6,592 bases of DNA from Anaerolineales bacterium UBA4823 (GCA_002402275.1 DHFN01000081.1:1-6592), one strand, 5' to 3'; positions 1-6,454 are shown, counted from the stretch's first letter. A program made the numbers and translations. Notes: generated by a model from the letters alone, not told the origin.

Positions 1-2
1 CA

Positions 3-971
3 CCGCATTTCCTCGGAGTGACAGTTCAGCCAATGATTAAAACCGATGGTTATGAATTAATATTAGGCAGCAGCATTGACCCTCAATTTGGCCCAGTATT
101 ATTGTTCGGATTAGGGGGGCAACTTGTAGAAGTCTTTAAAGATCGAGCCTTAGGGCTTCCTCCATTAAATAGCACTTTAGCAAGGCTCATGATGGAAGAA
201 ACCAAAATATATAAAGCTTTGAAGGGTGTTCGAGGGCGTAAACCTATCGATCTAGCTAATTTGGAGCAGATTTTAGTTCGCTTCAGCCGGCTTGTTTCAG
301 ACAACTTATGGATTAAAGAGCTGGATATTAACCCCTTGATGGTTTCTCCAGAACGAATTATGGCATTAGATGCTCGAGTAGTCCTCCATGAACCAAATAT
401 TTCTGAAGACGATTTGCCTAAATTAGCGATCAGACCATATCCATATCAATACATAACCACTTGGATTGGGCCAAATAATTGTACGTACATTATCAGACCG
501 ACCTTGCCTGAAGACGAACCCTTATTAGAGAAATTTCATGAAAACTTATCTGATCGCACCGTTTATTTACGTTTCTTACATCCTATGTTATTAAGTCAAC
601 ACGCAGCCCATAATCGTTTAGCCCGTATTTGTCATACTGATTATGATCGCGAGATAACATTAATTGTAGAAGAAGAAAATTGCGATAGTGGTGAACGCAG
701 AATTGTAGGGGCAACTCGACTTAGCAAGCTACATTCTTTGGATGAAGCTCGATTTAGCATCCTCATTAGTGATCTATATCAAGGCAAAGGTTTAGGGCAA
801 GAACTCCTTAAACAAATCATCCATATAGCAAAAGAGGAAAAATTAAAGCGAATTGAAGGAATTATCACTCCGGATAATCAAGTGATGGAACATATCTTTG
901 CAAAATTAGGATTCAATCTCTATCCGATCGATGATAATCAACGCATTTGTGCAGAGATGATTTTACAATAA
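3..971 (+). CDS. NDP-forming acyl-CoA ligase/GNAT acetyltransferase fusion, 3' part only
   Basis: This is the C-terminal part of a protein resembling the Pat/PatZ lysine acetyltransferases and ADP-forming acetate-CoA ligases. The frame is open to the window edge, so the true start, the CoA-binding domain and the phosphorylated-His ligase domain are outside. Counting from the GTG at 18, residues 1-125 match the end of an ATP-grasp domain (DPQFGP at 21-26, the glycine-rich FGLGG at 30-34, ELDINPL at 101-107, LDAR at 117-120). Residues about 155-317 are a GNAT domain opening with IIRPTLPED, with the acetyl-CoA pyrophosphate loop YQGKGLG at 254-260 and a closing KLGF at 296-299. In this family the GNAT part acetylates lysines, classically of acetyl-CoA synthetase, and the ligase-like part senses acyl-CoA or is an active ligase. 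Which applies cannot be judged without the missing half. It ends at TAA 969-971. Confidence 0.9.
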   Translation, partial: PHFLGVTVQPMIKTDGYELILGSSIDPQFGPVLLFGLGGQLVEVFKDRALGLPPLNSTLARLMMEETKIYKALKGVRGRKPIDLANLEQILVRFSRLVSDNLWIKELDINPLMVSPERIMALDARVVLHEPNISEDDLPKLAIRPYPYQYITTWIGPNNCTYIIRPTLPEDEPLLEKFHENLSDRTVYLRFLHPMLLSQHAAHNRLARICHTDYDREITLIVEEENCDSGERRIVGATRLSKLHSLDEARFSILISDLYQGKGLGQELLKQIIHIAKEEKLKRIEGIITPDNQVMEHIFAKLGFNLYPIDDNQRICAEMILQ

Positions 972-995
972 GAGACAATCAAATTATCTTTCTAT

Positions 996-1058
996 AGCTG
1001 CAGAGAACGCACAACCATTAAGGGGCGATCAACAAAAATTGAAACTTTCTCTGCAGCT
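996..1058. repeat. Perfect 12-bp inverted repeat, 39-bp loop
   Basis: AGCTGCAGAGAA at 996-1007 is exactly the reverse complement of TTCTCTGCAGCT at 1047-1058. It starts 25 bp after the stop of the acyl-CoA ligase/GNAT gene. In RNA it could form a 12-bp stem. The loop is long and only TTTAAAT follows, so it is not a standard intrinsic terminator. It may protect the 3' end of the upstream mRNA or be an operator or attenuator; the sequence does not decide. Confidence 0.6.
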
Positions 1059-1144
1059 TTAAATCATTATGAAGGTATATTAGACCTATCAAATCGTTTT
1101 TTTATCAACCATCCTTTGGGGGAAAACAGAATATTTAGAAGTCC

Positions 1145-1158
1145 CATAGACATCTATG
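1145..1158. repeat. Short dyad CATAGA-CA-TCTATG
   Basis: Two 6-bp arms (1145-1150 and 1153-1158) are reverse complements separated by CA. The dyad lies seven bases before the TTGTCA hexamer of a promoter candidate, a place where an operator could sit. Six-base arms are short enough to arise by chance in AT-rich DNA. Confidence 0.25.
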
Positions 1159-1164
1159 AACTTA

Positions 1165-1194
1165 TTGTCATGTCCGATTTCATTTAATTATTTT
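1165..1194 (+). promoter_or_regulatory. Weak promoter candidate for the M23 peptidase gene
   Basis: TTGTCA at 1165-1170 is a close match to a -35 hexamer. A -10 would be TATTTT at 1189-1194 with an 18-bp spacer, which is a poor match. It would leave a leader of about 75 bases before the TTG start. This is a guess from consensus only. Confidence 0.2.
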
Positions 1195-1265
1195 TAATAA
1201 TTTCAGCTTTATTTCGAGGTAAAATCACGTTTACAAATATATTGTTTTTAGGAACCGAGTCTTTC

Positions 1266-1279
1266 GGAGGATATAATTG
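1266..1279 (+). promoter_or_regulatory. Ribosome binding site that fixes a TTG start
   Basis: GGAGG at 1266-1270 lies six bases before TTG 1277-1279. No ATG or GTG in this frame is placed as well, and translation from the TTG gives a normal positively charged N terminus followed by a membrane segment. This supports TTG as the start of the M23 peptidase gene. Confidence 0.75.
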
Positions 1280-2383
1280 AGCATCGCGCGTCGAATCGGA
1301 AAAGTATCTTTCTCCATCGCTTTAAATGGATTAACCTTATTAGCCATCATTCTTGTCATTTATTTGATGTGGTTGAAATTTAATCAAAGACCATTTCCAA
1401 TAAGCTTGACTCATGCTCAGGCATTACAAAGCAATGATCCAGTCATTTCTCAAAATGAATCACCGGCTGTGGCTCTTCCTCCTTACCAACCCGGTGCTTC
1501 CCCTAGCTCTGCAAAAATCATTTTCCGTGAAACTACTTATTTAACCGTCATTCCAGATCGTCCTCCAACTGATATATTAACTTATACCGTAAAAAGTGGT
1601 GATACCTTATTTAGCATTGCAGACATATTCCATGTCAAGCCAACCACCCTTTTGTGGGGAAATTATGAACTCTTGCAAGATAATCCTCACCTTTTAAAAC
1701 CGGGTCAGGTTTTAAATGTATTACCGGTCAATGGAATTTATTATCAATGGCAAGAAGGCGATACTATCGAAAAGGTAGCGAATGAATTCAAAACTAGCCC
1801 TGAAAACATCTTAGATTTCACTGGTAATTCAATTGATTTAACCAAAATCAATCAAAATAATTCTGGAATTGACCCTAAAACTTGGATTGTCATTCCAGGG
1901 GGTTATCGCCCGGTCAAAGATTGGGGTCCACCAGCTATCACTCGCCAAAACCCTGCTTCGGCTAAAGGATATGGAGCAGGTGCTTGTGGTGAAGTATACG
2001 AAGGCGCAGTTGGCACCGGAAGTTTTGTTTGGCCTAGTACAGATCATAATATTTCAGGTTACAACTATGATGCAGACGTTCATCCTGCTATAGATATTGG
2101 TGGTCAGGTCGGGAATCCGGTGTTTGCAGTAGATAGTGGAGTAGTTGTGTACGCAGGTTGGAGCGATTATGGTTATGGAAACTTAATTGTTATCGATCAT
2201 GGAAATGGATGGCAATCTGCTTATGCTCACTTAAATGCCATTGCAGTCACTTGTGGAATGAGCGTTTTTAAGGGAGGTGGTATAGGAACAGTTGGCGCGA
2301 CAGGCAATGCAACTGGTGCCCATCTTCATTTTGAACTCATTCTTAACGGAGCAAAGGTCAACCCATTGGGTTATATTCAATAA
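1277..2383 (+). CDS. Membrane-anchored LysM-domain M23 metallopeptidase
   Basis: This is a predicted cell-wall hydrolase of 368 residues that acts outside the membrane on peptidoglycan peptide bonds. Residues 1-11 are basic, and about 13-33 form one hydrophobic segment with no clear signal-peptidase site, so a signal anchor is likely. A Pro/Ser-rich linker follows. A LysM domain lies at about 102-150 (YTVKSGDTLFSIA then LKPGQVLNVLP), and a second, weaker LysM-like repeat at about 155-208 (WQEGDTIEKVA to DPKTWIVIPGG). The M23/LytM domain fills about 248-368. Its zinc ligands and catalytic residues match LytM: H269 and D273 in HPAID, H318 in YAHL, H349 and H351 in HLHFE, so the enzyme should be active. 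Cys237 and Cys326 flank the domain and could form a disulfide. Homologues may act in division, sporulation-like or envelope remodelling roles; the neighbours do not show which. Confidence 0.92.
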   Translation: MSIARRIGKVSFSIALNGLTLLAIILVIYLMWLKFNQRPFPISLTHAQALQSNDPVISQNESPAVALPPYQPGASPSSAKIIFRETTYLTVIPDRPPTDILTYTVKSGDTLFSIADIFHVKPTTLLWGNYELLQDNPHLLKPGQVLNVLPVNGIYYQWQEGDTIEKVANEFKTSPENILDFTGNSIDLTKINQNNSGIDPKTWIVIPGGYRPVKDWGPPAITRQNPASAKGYGAGACGEVYEGAVGTGSFVWPSTDHNISGYNYDADVHPAIDIGGQVGNPVFAVDSGVVVYAGWSDYGYGNLIVIDHGNGWQSAYAHLNAIAVTCGMSVFKGGGIGTVGATGNATGAHLHFELILNGAKVNPLGYIQ

Positions 2384-2433
2384 AATTTCTCATCTATAAT
2401 TTGCTATGCATTATTGCAAAAATCATGTAAAAT
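2371..2433 (+). promoter_or_regulatory. Possible promoter(s) for the DUF4870-like gene
   Basis: A perfect -10 hexamer TATAAT sits at 2395-2400, but its -35 at an 18-bp spacing is only TTATAT (2371-2376), inside the end of the upstream gene. A second possibility is TAAAAT at 2428-2433 with TATGCA at 2405-2410, 17 bp apart. Both have weak -35 elements in AT-rich DNA, so neither is secure. No terminator is apparent between the two genes, so read-through from upstream is also possible. Confidence 0.25.
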
Positions 2434-2458
2434 GAAATAAATATCTTTTTTCCCAATT

Positions 2459-2474
2459 GGAGGCTATTTTTATG
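2459..2474 (+). promoter_or_regulatory. Ribosome binding site fixing the DUF4870 start
   Basis: GGAGG at 2459-2463 is eight bases before ATG 2472-2474. An in-frame TTG at 2457 overlaps this site and would leave no ribosome site for itself, so the ATG is the start. Confidence 0.8.
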
Positions 2475-2786
2475 TCTGAGCAATACCCCACCAGCGATAT
2501 AACCAGCGATGATAAATTATGGGCAGCTTTAGGGTATATATTCTCGCCCATCATTCCCATTATCATGTTATTGATTGAAGATAAAAAAGTTCGTCCATTC
2601 ATTAAATATCATTCCATTCAATCAATTGCTGCATTTATTATTATCTTCATTCTTACCGCAATTACTGTTGGATGCGGTTCCGTACTTGTGTTGATTATGC
2701 TTTATTTTGCATATAAAGCCTATCAAGGAGAATACTTTGAGATTCCTCTCTTGACCAAATTCATGAAAGGCCAAGGCTGGATTTAA
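2472..2786 (+). CDS. Small DUF4870-like membrane protein
   Basis: This is a 104-residue integral membrane protein whose pattern fits the DUF4870 (Tic20-like) family. Family function is not established. The N terminus is short, polar and acidic (about 1-15). It is followed by WAALGYIFSPIIPIIMLLIE (17-36, first membrane segment) and the conserved basic loop FIKYHSIQS (43-51). Two closely spaced hydrophobic segments follow at about 52-67 and 70-82, and a polar tail after AYKAYQGEYFEIP (80-92) ends in MKGQGWI. Length and topology are typical of the family. It stands alone between the peptidase gene and the gcv control region, about 110 bp before the riboswitch, and no functional link to either side is apparent. 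Confidence 0.8.
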   Translation: MSEQYPTSDITSDDKLWAALGYIFSPIIPIIMLLIEDKKVRPFIKYHSIQSIAAFIIIFILTAITVGCGSVLVLIMLYFAYKAYQGEYFEIPLLTKFMKGQGWI

Positions 2787-2846
2787 CCATATTGTTTAAT
2801 AGGGAAAAAATATAGAATCTCTAGAAATCAAAACAAAGAATTAAAC

Positions 2847-2861
2847 CCTCTATACAAGAGG
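2847..2861. repeat. Dyad CCTCT-ATACA-AGAGG over the gcv -35
   Basis: CCTCT (2847-2851) and AGAGG (2857-2861) are reverse complements around a 5-base centre. The proposed -35 hexamer TATACA (2851-2856) lies almost wholly in that centre. As an RNA hairpin it is too weak, and lacks a T run, to be a good terminator for the upstream gene. Its position suits a protein operator better, but that is inference. Confidence 0.3.
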
Positions 2862-2879
2862 AAATTATTTATATATAAT
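2851..2879 (+). promoter_or_regulatory. Promoter of the gcv operon
   Basis: TATACA (2851-2856, four of six matches to TTGACA) and a perfect TATAAT (2874-2879) are 17 bp apart. Transcription would start near 2886, about ten bases before the first paired base of the glycine riboswitch. The fit of spacing, consensus and position makes this the strongest promoter in the window. Confidence 0.65.
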
Positions 2880-2895
2880 ATTTGAAATAATAAAT

Positions 2896-3088
2896 AAATT
2901 TAGGGGAGAGTCCTGAATGGCAGGCACCGAAGGGGCAAATCCCATTCACCATAAAATGTGGATGAAACTCTCAGGTATAAGGACCCTAGATTTATATTCT
3001 CTGGAAAGACGCATCCAATTTTGGATTGCGGCACCGATGGGGCAAGCGGTTCAATAAAATCCGCGAATCTCTCAGGTTTAAGACAGAG
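2896..3088 (+). ncRNA. Tandem glycine riboswitch (two aptamers)
   Basis: Two glycine aptamers lie head to tail before gcvH. Aptamer 1 has GAGAG (2906-2910), the binding-core signature CACCGAAGGGGCAA (2925-2938) and CTCTCAGG (2968-2975). Aptamer 2 repeats these as GGAAAGAC (3003-3010), CACCGATGGGGCAA (3032-3045) and CTCTCAGG (3069-3076). Visible helices are: the leader AAATTTAGGG (2896-2905) with the linker CCCTAGATTT (2984-2993), ten pairs including one G-U; CATTCAC/GTGGATG (2943-2949 with 2958-2964); CGCA-TCCAA with TTGGA-(T)-TGCG in aptamer 2 (3010-3030); GCGG/CCGC (3046-3049 with 3061-3064); and CTCTG/CAGAG closing aptamer 2 (2999-3003 with 3084-3088). In this riboswitch class glycine binding usually turns gcv expression on, and the genes downstream fit exactly. 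Confidence 0.95.
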
Positions 3089-3120
3089 GCGCATGATCTA
3101 ATTTCATGCGCCTTTTTATT
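3085..3120 (+). terminator. Intrinsic terminator, expression platform of the riboswitch
   Basis: GGCGCATGA (3088-3096) and TCATGCGCC (3104-3112) form a perfect 9-bp GC-rich stem with a 7-base loop, followed by TTTTTATT and more T. The stem can extend downward with 3085-3087 pairing to 3113-3115. Those bases and G3088 belong to CAGAG, the 3' strand of the helix closing aptamer 2. Closing that helix with glycine bound would therefore compete with the base of the terminator. The arrangement agrees with an ON switch, though the core of the stem does not overlap the aptamer. Confidence 0.85.
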
Positions 3121-3147
3121 TTTTTACCATTTTTATAGGAGGCAAAG

Positions 3148-3537
3148 ATGAATATTCCTGCTGATCTGAAATTTACCAAGAACGATGAGTGGTTGCGAAT
3201 CGAAGGCAATGTGGGTACAGTCGGAATTTCCGATTATGCCCAAAGCCAGCTCTCAGATGTGGTTTTTGTTGAAATTGTTGTTTCTGAAGGAGACACTGTA
3301 AAACAAGGCGATACTTGTGCCACAGTAGAAAGCGTCAAAGCGGCTGCGGACGTTTATATGCCGGTTAGTGGTAAAGTTATCGCAGTAAACCAATCTTTAC
3401 CAGACAAACCAGAAACCGTCAACAGCGACCCTTATGGAGAAGCCTGGATGGCAAAAGTTGAAATATCCAACCCATCCGAGGTAGCTGGGTTGATGGATGC
3501 TGCTGCCTACGAAACTTATCTATCCCAAAAAGAATAG
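3148..3537 (+). CDS. gcvH: Glycine cleavage system H protein
   Basis: This is the lipoyl carrier of the glycine cleavage system, a soluble cytoplasmic protein. Its lipoyl arm takes the aminomethyl group from the P protein, shows it to the T protein and is reoxidised by the L protein. The 129-residue length is normal. Near the N terminus KFTKNDEWLR (8-17) and VGISDYAQ (25-32) are typical, and the lipoylation motif ESVKAA places the modified lysine at K64, as expected. The C-terminal part has the usual PYGEAWM (95-101). The start is ATG 3148 with AGGAGG at 3137-3142. It is the first gene after the glycine riboswitch, with gcvPA eight bases further on. The common partner gcvT is not upstream. 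Confidence 0.97.
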   Translation: MNIPADLKFTKNDEWLRIEGNVGTVGISDYAQSQLSDVVFVEIVVSEGDTVKQGDTCATVESVKAAADVYMPVSGKVIAVNQSLPDKPETVNSDPYGEAWMAKVEISNPSEVAGLMDAAAYETYLSQKE

Positions 3538-3548
3538 GAGGAACTATG
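3536..3548 (+). promoter_or_regulatory. Ribosome binding site overlapping the gcvH stop
   Basis: AGGAGG at 3536-3541 contains the last two bases of the gcvH stop codon TAG (3535-3537), and ATG 3546 follows four bases later. A ribosome ending gcvH covers the site, so translation of gcvPA is probably coupled to that of gcvH. Confidence 0.75.
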
Positions 3549-4895
3549 TTCCTACCCCATACTGATAGTGAACGTCAGGAGATGTTAGCAACCATAGGGG
3601 TGAGTAAGCTTGAGGATTTATTTACCTCAGTACCCCAAAAATATCGTTTCCCCACCCTTGATCTTCCATCATCATTGACAGAAATGGAAGTGCAGCAAGA
3701 GTTAGCTGATTATGCGGCGGACAACGAAAACCTTCAGGACATGTTATGCTTTTTAGGAGCTGGTGCTTACAACCATTATGTTCCTTCTACTGTGGATTCA
3801 ATACTAAGAAGGGGTGAATTCTACACCGCTTATACTCCATACCAACCTGAGGTCTCTCAAGGAACACTCCAAACGATATTTGATTATCAGAGCTTAATTA
3901 CTGCACTCACTGGAATGGAAGTCAGCAATGCATCCCATTATGATGGCGCCACAGCTGTTGCGGAAGCTGTCACGATGGCTTATGCCCATTTTCGGGGAAA
4001 GCGCAATAAAGTCATTCTTTCACCAGCACTTCATCCCATGTACCGAGCTACTGCCAGAACTTACCATTCCAATACTGGCATTGAATTTGTCGGGGATGAT
4101 GAAAAAGCCAATCTCCAGCATAACCCTATTCAATTAGCCAACCTCCTCGATGCGAATACCGCCCTGGTTGTTGTCCAATATCCGGATTTCTTCGGACGAA
4201 TTTATGATCTTACGGAATTGGCGAAGAGAACCCATGAAGTGGGAGCGCTTTTGGCAATTTCAACCTATCCGATCGCCCTAGGACTACTTAAGCCGCCTGG
4301 GGAATTTGATGCAGATATCGTCACTGGTGAGGGACAACCTCTTGGAATTCCGCTTTCATTTGGCGGTCCATATCTGGGGATTTTTACGACCAAAAAAGAA
4401 TTTGTGCGCAAGATGGCAGGGCGTTTAGTGGGGGAAACGGTTGATAATCGTGGTCAACGTGCTTATGTTCTTACATTAACAGCCCGTGAACAACATATTC
4501 GCCGTGAAAAAGCTACCTCAAATATCTGTTCCAACCAAGGACTAATGGTTCTAGCTGCAACTGTATATATGACCTTGCTCGGAAAACAAGGATTTCAACA
4601 AGTTGCCAATCTTTGTTACCAAAAAGCCCATTATACAGCCAGGAAAATTGAGACAATTAAAGGTTTTTCTTTGTGGTCAAAAGACCCATTTTTTAATGAA
4701 TTTGTTGTGAAGTGTCCTACAAAGGTCAGTGCAATCAATGAACATCTTCTTGAGCATGGAATTATCGGAGGATATGATTTGGAACAGGATTATCCCTCGT
4801 TACGGGACTATATGCTGATTGCTGTGACTGAAGTCAATAGTAAAGAAGAAATTGATTACTTCGTTGAGGCATTAAAGGAGGTAAGCCATGATTGA
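3546..4895 (+). CDS. gcvPA: Glycine dehydrogenase (decarboxylating) subunit 1
   Basis: This is the N-terminal-type subunit of the two-part P protein (EC 1.4.4.2), which decarboxylates glycine on pyridoxal phosphate and passes the aminomethyl group to lipoyl-GcvH. Its 449 residues are full length for the family. Characteristic stretches are MLCFLGAGAYNHYVP (66-80), FYTAYTPYQPEVSQGTLQ (92-109), SHYDGATAVAEA (130-141), SFGGPYLG (271-278), GRLVGETVDNRGQRAYVLTL (292-311) and EQHIRREKATSNICSNQ (315-331). It has a PLP-enzyme fold but lacks the PLP-binding lysine, which sits in subunit 2, so it depends on GcvPB. The last eight bases overlap the start of gcvPB. Splitting P into two subunits is usual in many Gram-positive, thermophilic and archaeal lineages, in contrast to the single long GcvP of E. 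coli. Confidence 0.97.
   Translation: MFLPHTDSERQEMLATIGVSKLEDLFTSVPQKYRFPTLDLPSSLTEMEVQQELADYAADNENLQDMLCFLGAGAYNHYVPSTVDSILRRGEFYTAYTPYQPEVSQGTLQTIFDYQSLITALTGMEVSNASHYDGATAVAEAVTMAYAHFRGKRNKVILSPALHPMYRATARTYHSNTGIEFVGDDEKANLQHNPIQLANLLDANTALVVVQYPDFFGRIYDLTELAKRTHEVGALLAISTYPIALGLLKPPGEFDADIVTGEGQPLGIPLSFGGPYLGIFTTKKEFVRKMAGRLVGETVDNRGQRAYVLTLTAREQHIRREKATSNICSNQGLMVLAATVYMTLLGKQGFQQVANLCYQKAHYTARKIETIKGFSLWSKDPFFNEFVVKCPTKVSAINEHLLEHGIIGGYDLEQDYPSLRDYMLIAVTEVNSKEEIDYFVEALKEVSHD
4877..4890 (+). promoter_or_regulatory. Ribosome binding site of gcvPB inside gcvPA
   Basis: GGAGG at 4877-4881, within AAAGGAGG from 4874, precedes ATG 4888 by six bases and is embedded in the last codons of gcvPA. 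The start of gcvPB lies before the gcvPA stop TGA 4893-4895, giving an 8-base overlap and probable translational coupling that keeps the two subunits in balance. Confidence 0.8.
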
Positions 4896-6348
4896 ACCAC
4901 GATTATGTGAAATATCTGTTCCTGGAAGAGTTGGCTTTCGCTTCCCGGAACCTGATGTCCCAACCGAAGAATTGCCGAAGAGCTTAGTAAGAAAATCCTT
5001 CCCGATGCCAGAATTATCTGAGAGTGATGTAACACGAAGGTATACCCATCTTTCGCAACTTAATCACGGAATTGACATTGGTTTCTATCCGTTGGGATCA
5101 TGTACCATGAAATATAATCCCAAGGTGAATGAAGAAACCGCTAGATATGCAGGATTTACAGCTGTTCACCCCCTCCAACCGATTGAAACCGTTCAAGGTA
5201 ATCTGGCATTGATGTTTGAATTACAGGAATGGCTCAAGGAAATTGGAGGGTTCGCTGGAGTTTCACTACAGCCTGCAGCGGGTGCACATGGAGAATTAAC
5301 TGGGGTTTTAATTATTCGCGCTTACCATAAAGATCGCGGTGATGTCCAAAGGACAAAAATCTTAATCCCTGACTCTGCTCATGGCACAAATCCCGCTTCC
5401 ACAGCGATGAGTGGCTTGAATGTGGTCGAAATCAAATCGGATGAACGTGGGAATGTGGATTTAGAAGCATTAAAAACAGAGTGTGACAACACCTTAGCTG
5501 GTTTAATGCTTACCAACCCAAACACACTTGGACTCTTTGATGAACACCTAGAAGAAGTCGTAAATATTGTCCATCAGGCGGGTGGTTTGGTTTATGGTGA
5601 TGGCGCGAACATGAATGCCCTGCTGGGCGTTGTGAAACCCGGCCAAGTGGGAATTGACGTTTTACATTACAATTTGCACAAGACATTTTCAACCCCACAT
5701 GGCGGAGGAGGACCTGGTTCCGGTCCGGTTGCCGTACGCTCCCACTTATTAGACTTTTTACCAGCCCCAATTGTAGCAATCGTTGAAAAAGGGGATGAAG
5801 ATACCCCACCTCTCTATGGTTTTGTGACACCTGCAAAAACGATTGGACGCATGAAAGCCTTCCATGGACACTTTGGCATCCTGGTACGTTCCTTTACTTA
5901 TATGCTCATGCAAGGGAGTGATGGTTTACGTGAAGTGGCTGAACATGCGGTCCTCAACGCTAATTACTTGCTGGCAAAATTACATCACGTTTACCATGTC
6001 CCATACGACCGCATTTGTATGCATGAATTCGTTGCTGAAGGTTGTTGGGATGACGCTCCTGATATTCATGCAACGGATGTTGCGAAACGACTGATGGATT
6101 TTCATATTCATCCCCCAACTAATTATTTTCCCCTGATTGTTCATGAAGCTTTGATGATTGAACCAACCGAAACGGAGAGCAAACAAACTTTGGATGCTTT
6201 TATTGAAGCAATGCTTAATATCGCTGATGAAGCGCATCAGAATCCTGAAATATTAAAATCTGCCCCTCATATCACCCCCGTGGGTAGAGTGGATGAAGTG
6301 AAGGCAGCTAAAGACTTGATTTTGACATGTAGCGTCAGTTCCAGCTGA
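4888..6348 (+). CDS. gcvPB: Glycine dehydrogenase (decarboxylating) subunit 2
   Basis: This is the PLP-carrying subunit of the two-part P protein, partner of the preceding gene product. At 486 residues it is full length. The N terminus carries the family segment RYTHLSQLNHGID (51-63) and the strongly conserved FYPLGSCTMKYNP (66-78). HGTNPAS at 165-171 and DGANMNALLG at 238-247 are cofactor-site regions. The Schiff-base lysine is K265 in NLHKTFSTPHGGGGPGSGP (262-280), with the glycine-rich phosphate region directly after it. The C-terminal part (HEFV 379-382, HIHPPTNYFP 406-415, EPTE 425-428) is also typical. Nothing is broken or missing. It ends at TGA 6346-6348, 21 bp before a block of GGGCGACCC boxes. 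No simple terminator lies directly behind it, and gcvT does not follow within the window. Confidence 0.97.
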   Translation: MIEPRLCEISVPGRVGFRFPEPDVPTEELPKSLVRKSFPMPELSESDVTRRYTHLSQLNHGIDIGFYPLGSCTMKYNPKVNEETARYAGFTAVHPLQPIETVQGNLALMFELQEWLKEIGGFAGVSLQPAAGAHGELTGVLIIRAYHKDRGDVQRTKILIPDSAHGTNPASTAMSGLNVVEIKSDERGNVDLEALKTECDNTLAGLMLTNPNTLGLFDEHLEEVVNIVHQAGGLVYGDGANMNALLGVVKPGQVGIDVLHYNLHKTFSTPHGGGGPGSGPVAVRSHLLDFLPAPIVAIVEKGDEDTPPLYGFVTPAKTIGRMKAFHGHFGILVRSFTYMLMQGSDGLREVAEHAVLNANYLLAKLHHVYHVPYDRICMHEFVAEGCWDDAPDIHATDVAKRLMDFHIHPPTNYFPLIVHEALMIEPTETESKQTLDAFIEAMLNIADEAHQNPEILKSAPHITPVGRVDEVKAAKDLILTCSVSSS

Positions 6349-6369
6349 TCTAACAACGCATAAACGTAA

Positions 6370-6454
6370 GGGCGACCCATTTGGATTACTTGCGCTAAAT
6401 TGGGAGAAAACAGATTGGCTGCTACGGGCGCGCATGGTAAATGACGGGTCGCCC
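6370..6454. repeat. First box pair, 85 bp
   Basis: GGGCGACCC (6370-6378) and its complement GGGTCGCCC (6446-6454) bound an 85-bp unit. A second pair further on bounds 86 bp, so the spacing of the two pairs is almost the same. Apart from the ends the two units share little visible sequence. Confidence 0.6.
6426..6432 (+). repeat. Shortened box GGGCGCG
   Basis: GGGCGCG reads as the box GGGCGACCCG with ACC missing. The same shortened form recurs at 6483-6489. It may be a degenerate copy or a second repeat type; seven bases alone are weak evidence. Confidence 0.3.

Larger units (their letters stand above)
972..1276. other. 305-bp gap between the acyl-CoA ligase/GNAT gene and the M23 peptidase gene
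   Basis: No gene with a credible start codon and ribosome site is visible here. The stretch holds a perfect 12-bp inverted repeat just after the stop of the upstream gene, a short dyad at 1145-1158, a weak promoter candidate near 1165-1194 and the ribosome site of the next gene. The frame of the upstream gene happens to stay open after its stop as far as TAA 1185-1187. No typical intrinsic terminator with a following T run was found. Confidence 0.7.

Noticed and set aside
18..20. GTG at 18 as the start of the first gene
   Set aside because: The frame is open to the window edge, and the residues before it (PHFLG) continue the conserved ATP-grasp sequence, so the gene begins upstream.
1838..2093. 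Two open frames of about 70 residues, one on each strand, inside the M23 peptidase gene
   Set aside because: Both overlap a well-supported coding region with conserved catalytic residues and show no family features.
2400..2420. Hairpin TTTGC...GCAAA between the peptidase and DUF4870-like genes as a terminator
   Set aside because: The stem is 5 bp, AT-rich, and followed by A rather than T on the + strand.
2457..2459. TTG at 2457 as the start of the DUF4870-like gene
   Set aside because: It overlaps the GGAGG that serves the ATG at 2472 and would have no ribosome site of its own.
2847..2861. Terminator for the DUF4870-like gene
   Set aside because: The stem is only 5 bp with no T run after it, and it coincides with a good promoter.
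5510..5836. 108-residue open frame on the - strand inside gcvPB
   Set aside because: It lies opposite the most conserved part of gcvPB, has no recognisable domain and is explained as a shadow of that gene.
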